Part shown: in pieces, positions 10,084 to 11,200 of the stretch
Layout of the letters: each line of letters starts with the position of its first letter
Position numbering within the stretch: the first letter of the stretch is position 1
NCBI GenBank assembly: GCA_946886245.1
Contig: CAMPIF010000094.1
Location: 1 to 11,200, forward strand
Source: Ectopseudomonas composti
GTDB taxonomy: Bacteria; Pseudomonadota; Gammaproteobacteria; Pseudomonadales; Pseudomonadaceae
Direction of reading: 5' to 3'
Length of the DNA: 11,200 bases
The notes under the pieces: model-generated
What the model was told of the DNA's origin: nothing
Databases searched by the model: none
The model's input: the letters and a program-made list of their open reading frames with translations, nothing else
Program-made: the position numbers and the translations under genes

Positions 10084-11200
10084 ATGTTCGAACTAGTAGA
10101 TAACATTCCGCAAAGCGCGGTTATCAAAGTAATAGGTGTCGGTGGTGGCGGCGGCAACGCAGTCAATCACATGGCGGTCAGCAACATCGAGGGCGTCGAG
10201 TTCATCTGCGCCAATACCGATGCGCAGGCGCTGAAGAACATCGGCGCACGTACCGTGCTGCAACTCGGCCCGGGCGTGACCAAGGGGCTGGGTGCTGGTG
10301 CCAATCCGGAGGTCGGTCGTCAGGCCGCGCTGGAAGATCGCGAGCGCATCGCCGAAGTGCTTGCCGGCACCGACATGGTGTTCATCACCACCGGCATGGG
10401 GGGGGGTACCGGTACCGGCGCTGCGCCGGTGATTGCCGAGGTGGCCAAGGAACTGGGCATTCTCACCGTGGCCGTGGTCACCCGTCCGTTCCCGTTCGAG
10501 GGCAAGAAGCGCATGGTCATTGCCGATGAAGGCATCCGCGCGCTGTCCGAGAGTGTCGACTCGCTGATCACCATCCCCAACGAAAAACTGCTGACCATCC
10601 TCGGCAAGGACGCCAGCCTGCTGTCCGCCTTCGCCAAGGCTGACGACGTGCTGGCGGGTGCGGTGCGCGGTATCTCCGACATCATCAAGCGTCCGGGCAT
10701 GATCAACGTCGACTTCGCCGACGTGAAGACCGTGATGAGCGAAATGGGCATGGCCATGATGGGCACCGGCTGCGCCAGCGGTCCGAACCGTGCGCGTGAA
10801 GCGACCGAGGCGGCGATCCGCAACCCGCTGCTGGAAGACGTCAACCTGCAGGGCGCGCGCGGCATCCTGGTGAACATCACTGCCGGTCCGGACCTGTCGC
10901 TGGGTGAGTACTCCGACGTGGGTAACATCATCGAACAGTTCGCTTCCGAGCACGCCACCGTCAAGGTCGGCACCGTGATCGACGCCGACATGCGCGACGA
11001 ACTGCACGTCACCGTGGTCGCTACCGGTCTCGGCGCGCGCATGGAGAAGCCGGTGAAGGTGGTCGACAACACCGTTCAGGTCGCCGTCAGCCAGCCGGTT
11101 GCCCAGCAGCCTGCCGCGCAGCCGCGCGGCGAGCAGTCGGTCAACTACAAGGACTATGAGAGTCCGTCCGTGCAGCGCCTGAGCCATGGCGGTGCGGCCA
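10084..11200 (+). CDS. ftsZ: Cell division GTPase FtsZ (3' partial)
   Basis: FtsZ is the tubulin-like GTPase that assembles into the cytoplasmic Z ring and organises the divisome. The window holds 372 codons plus one base; Pseudomonas FtsZ is about 394 residues, so roughly the last 20, including the C-terminal peptide that binds FtsA and ZipA, lie beyond the edge. Seen: [17 protein letters not shown] (14-30), the tubulin signature [12 protein letters not shown] (104-115), TRPFPFEG (133-140), the N-terminal GTPase region through about 180, the T7 synergy loop NVDFADVK (208-215, with D210 and D213), and the C-terminal domain to about 317, followed by a Gln/Ala/Pro-rich linker. A run of nine G bases (10398-10406) encodes M105-G108. 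The ATG at 10084 is fixed by a strong ribosome binding site and the [11 protein letters not shown]-terminus. Confidence 0.97.
   Translation, partial: MFELVDNIPQSAVIKVIGVGGGGGNAVNHMAVSNIEGVEFICANTDAQALKNIGARTVLQLGPGVTKGLGAGANPEVGRQAALEDRERIAEVLAGTDMVFITTGMGGGTGTGAAPVIAEVAKELGILTVAVVTRPFPFEGKKRMVIADEGIRALSESVDSLITIPNEKLLTILGKDASLLSAFAKADDVLAGAVRGISDIIKRPGMINVDFADVKTVMSEMGMAMMGTGCASGPNRAREATEAAIRNPLLEDVNLQGARGILVNITAGPDLSLGEYSDVGNIIEQFASEHATVKVGTVIDADMRDELHVTVVATGLGARMEKPVKVVDNTVQVAVSQPVAQQPAAQPRGEQSVNYKDYESPSVQRLSHGGAA

Overview
This window is a nearly gap-free stretch of the division and cell wall (dcw) cluster of a gammaproteobacterium, with every gene on the + strand. The proteins (MraY, MurD, MurC, FtsA and FtsZ especially), the high G+C content and the order murF-mraY-murD-ftsW-murG-murC-ddlB-ftsQ-ftsA-ftsZ all point to Pseudomonas or a very close relative. 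The species guess, something near the P. mendocina/oleovorans side of the genus, rests on memory of homologues and is weak.

Layout: the C-terminal part of murF (to 830), then mraY (831-1913), murD (1920-3266), ftsW (3266-4474), murG (4464-5534), murC (5527-6969), ddlB (6966-7907), ftsQ (7911-8777), ftsA (8794-10041) and ftsZ (from 10084, running off the right end). Four junctions overlap (1, 11, 8 and 4 bases), one is exactly adjacent, and the other gaps are 6, 3, 16 and 42 bases. No stretch over 300 bases lacks a gene. I see no terminator, convincing promoter, RNA gene, mobile element, CRISPR array or phage remnant. The layout indicates one polycistronic unit with extensive translational coupling.

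The genes act as one pathway. DdlB makes D-Ala-D-Ala. MurC, MurD and MurF (with MurE, outside the window) build UDP-MurNAc-pentapeptide. MraY moves it onto undecaprenyl phosphate (lipid I), MurG adds GlcNAc (lipid II), and FtsW polymerises lipid II at the septum. FtsZ forms the division ring, FtsA ties it to the membrane, and FtsQ links the early ring to the later synthetic machinery.

I found no undescribed system; this is a core housekeeping locus. Points worth a second look are: (1) the first ~53 bases do not encode the expected MurF sequence, suggesting a rearrangement or assembly/cloning chimera; (2) DdlB has Asp where the E. coli catalytic-triad residue Tyr216 should be; (3) a run of nine G bases encodes part of the FtsZ GTP-binding loop; (4) the MurD P-loop has Ala in place of the usual Gly before its lysine.
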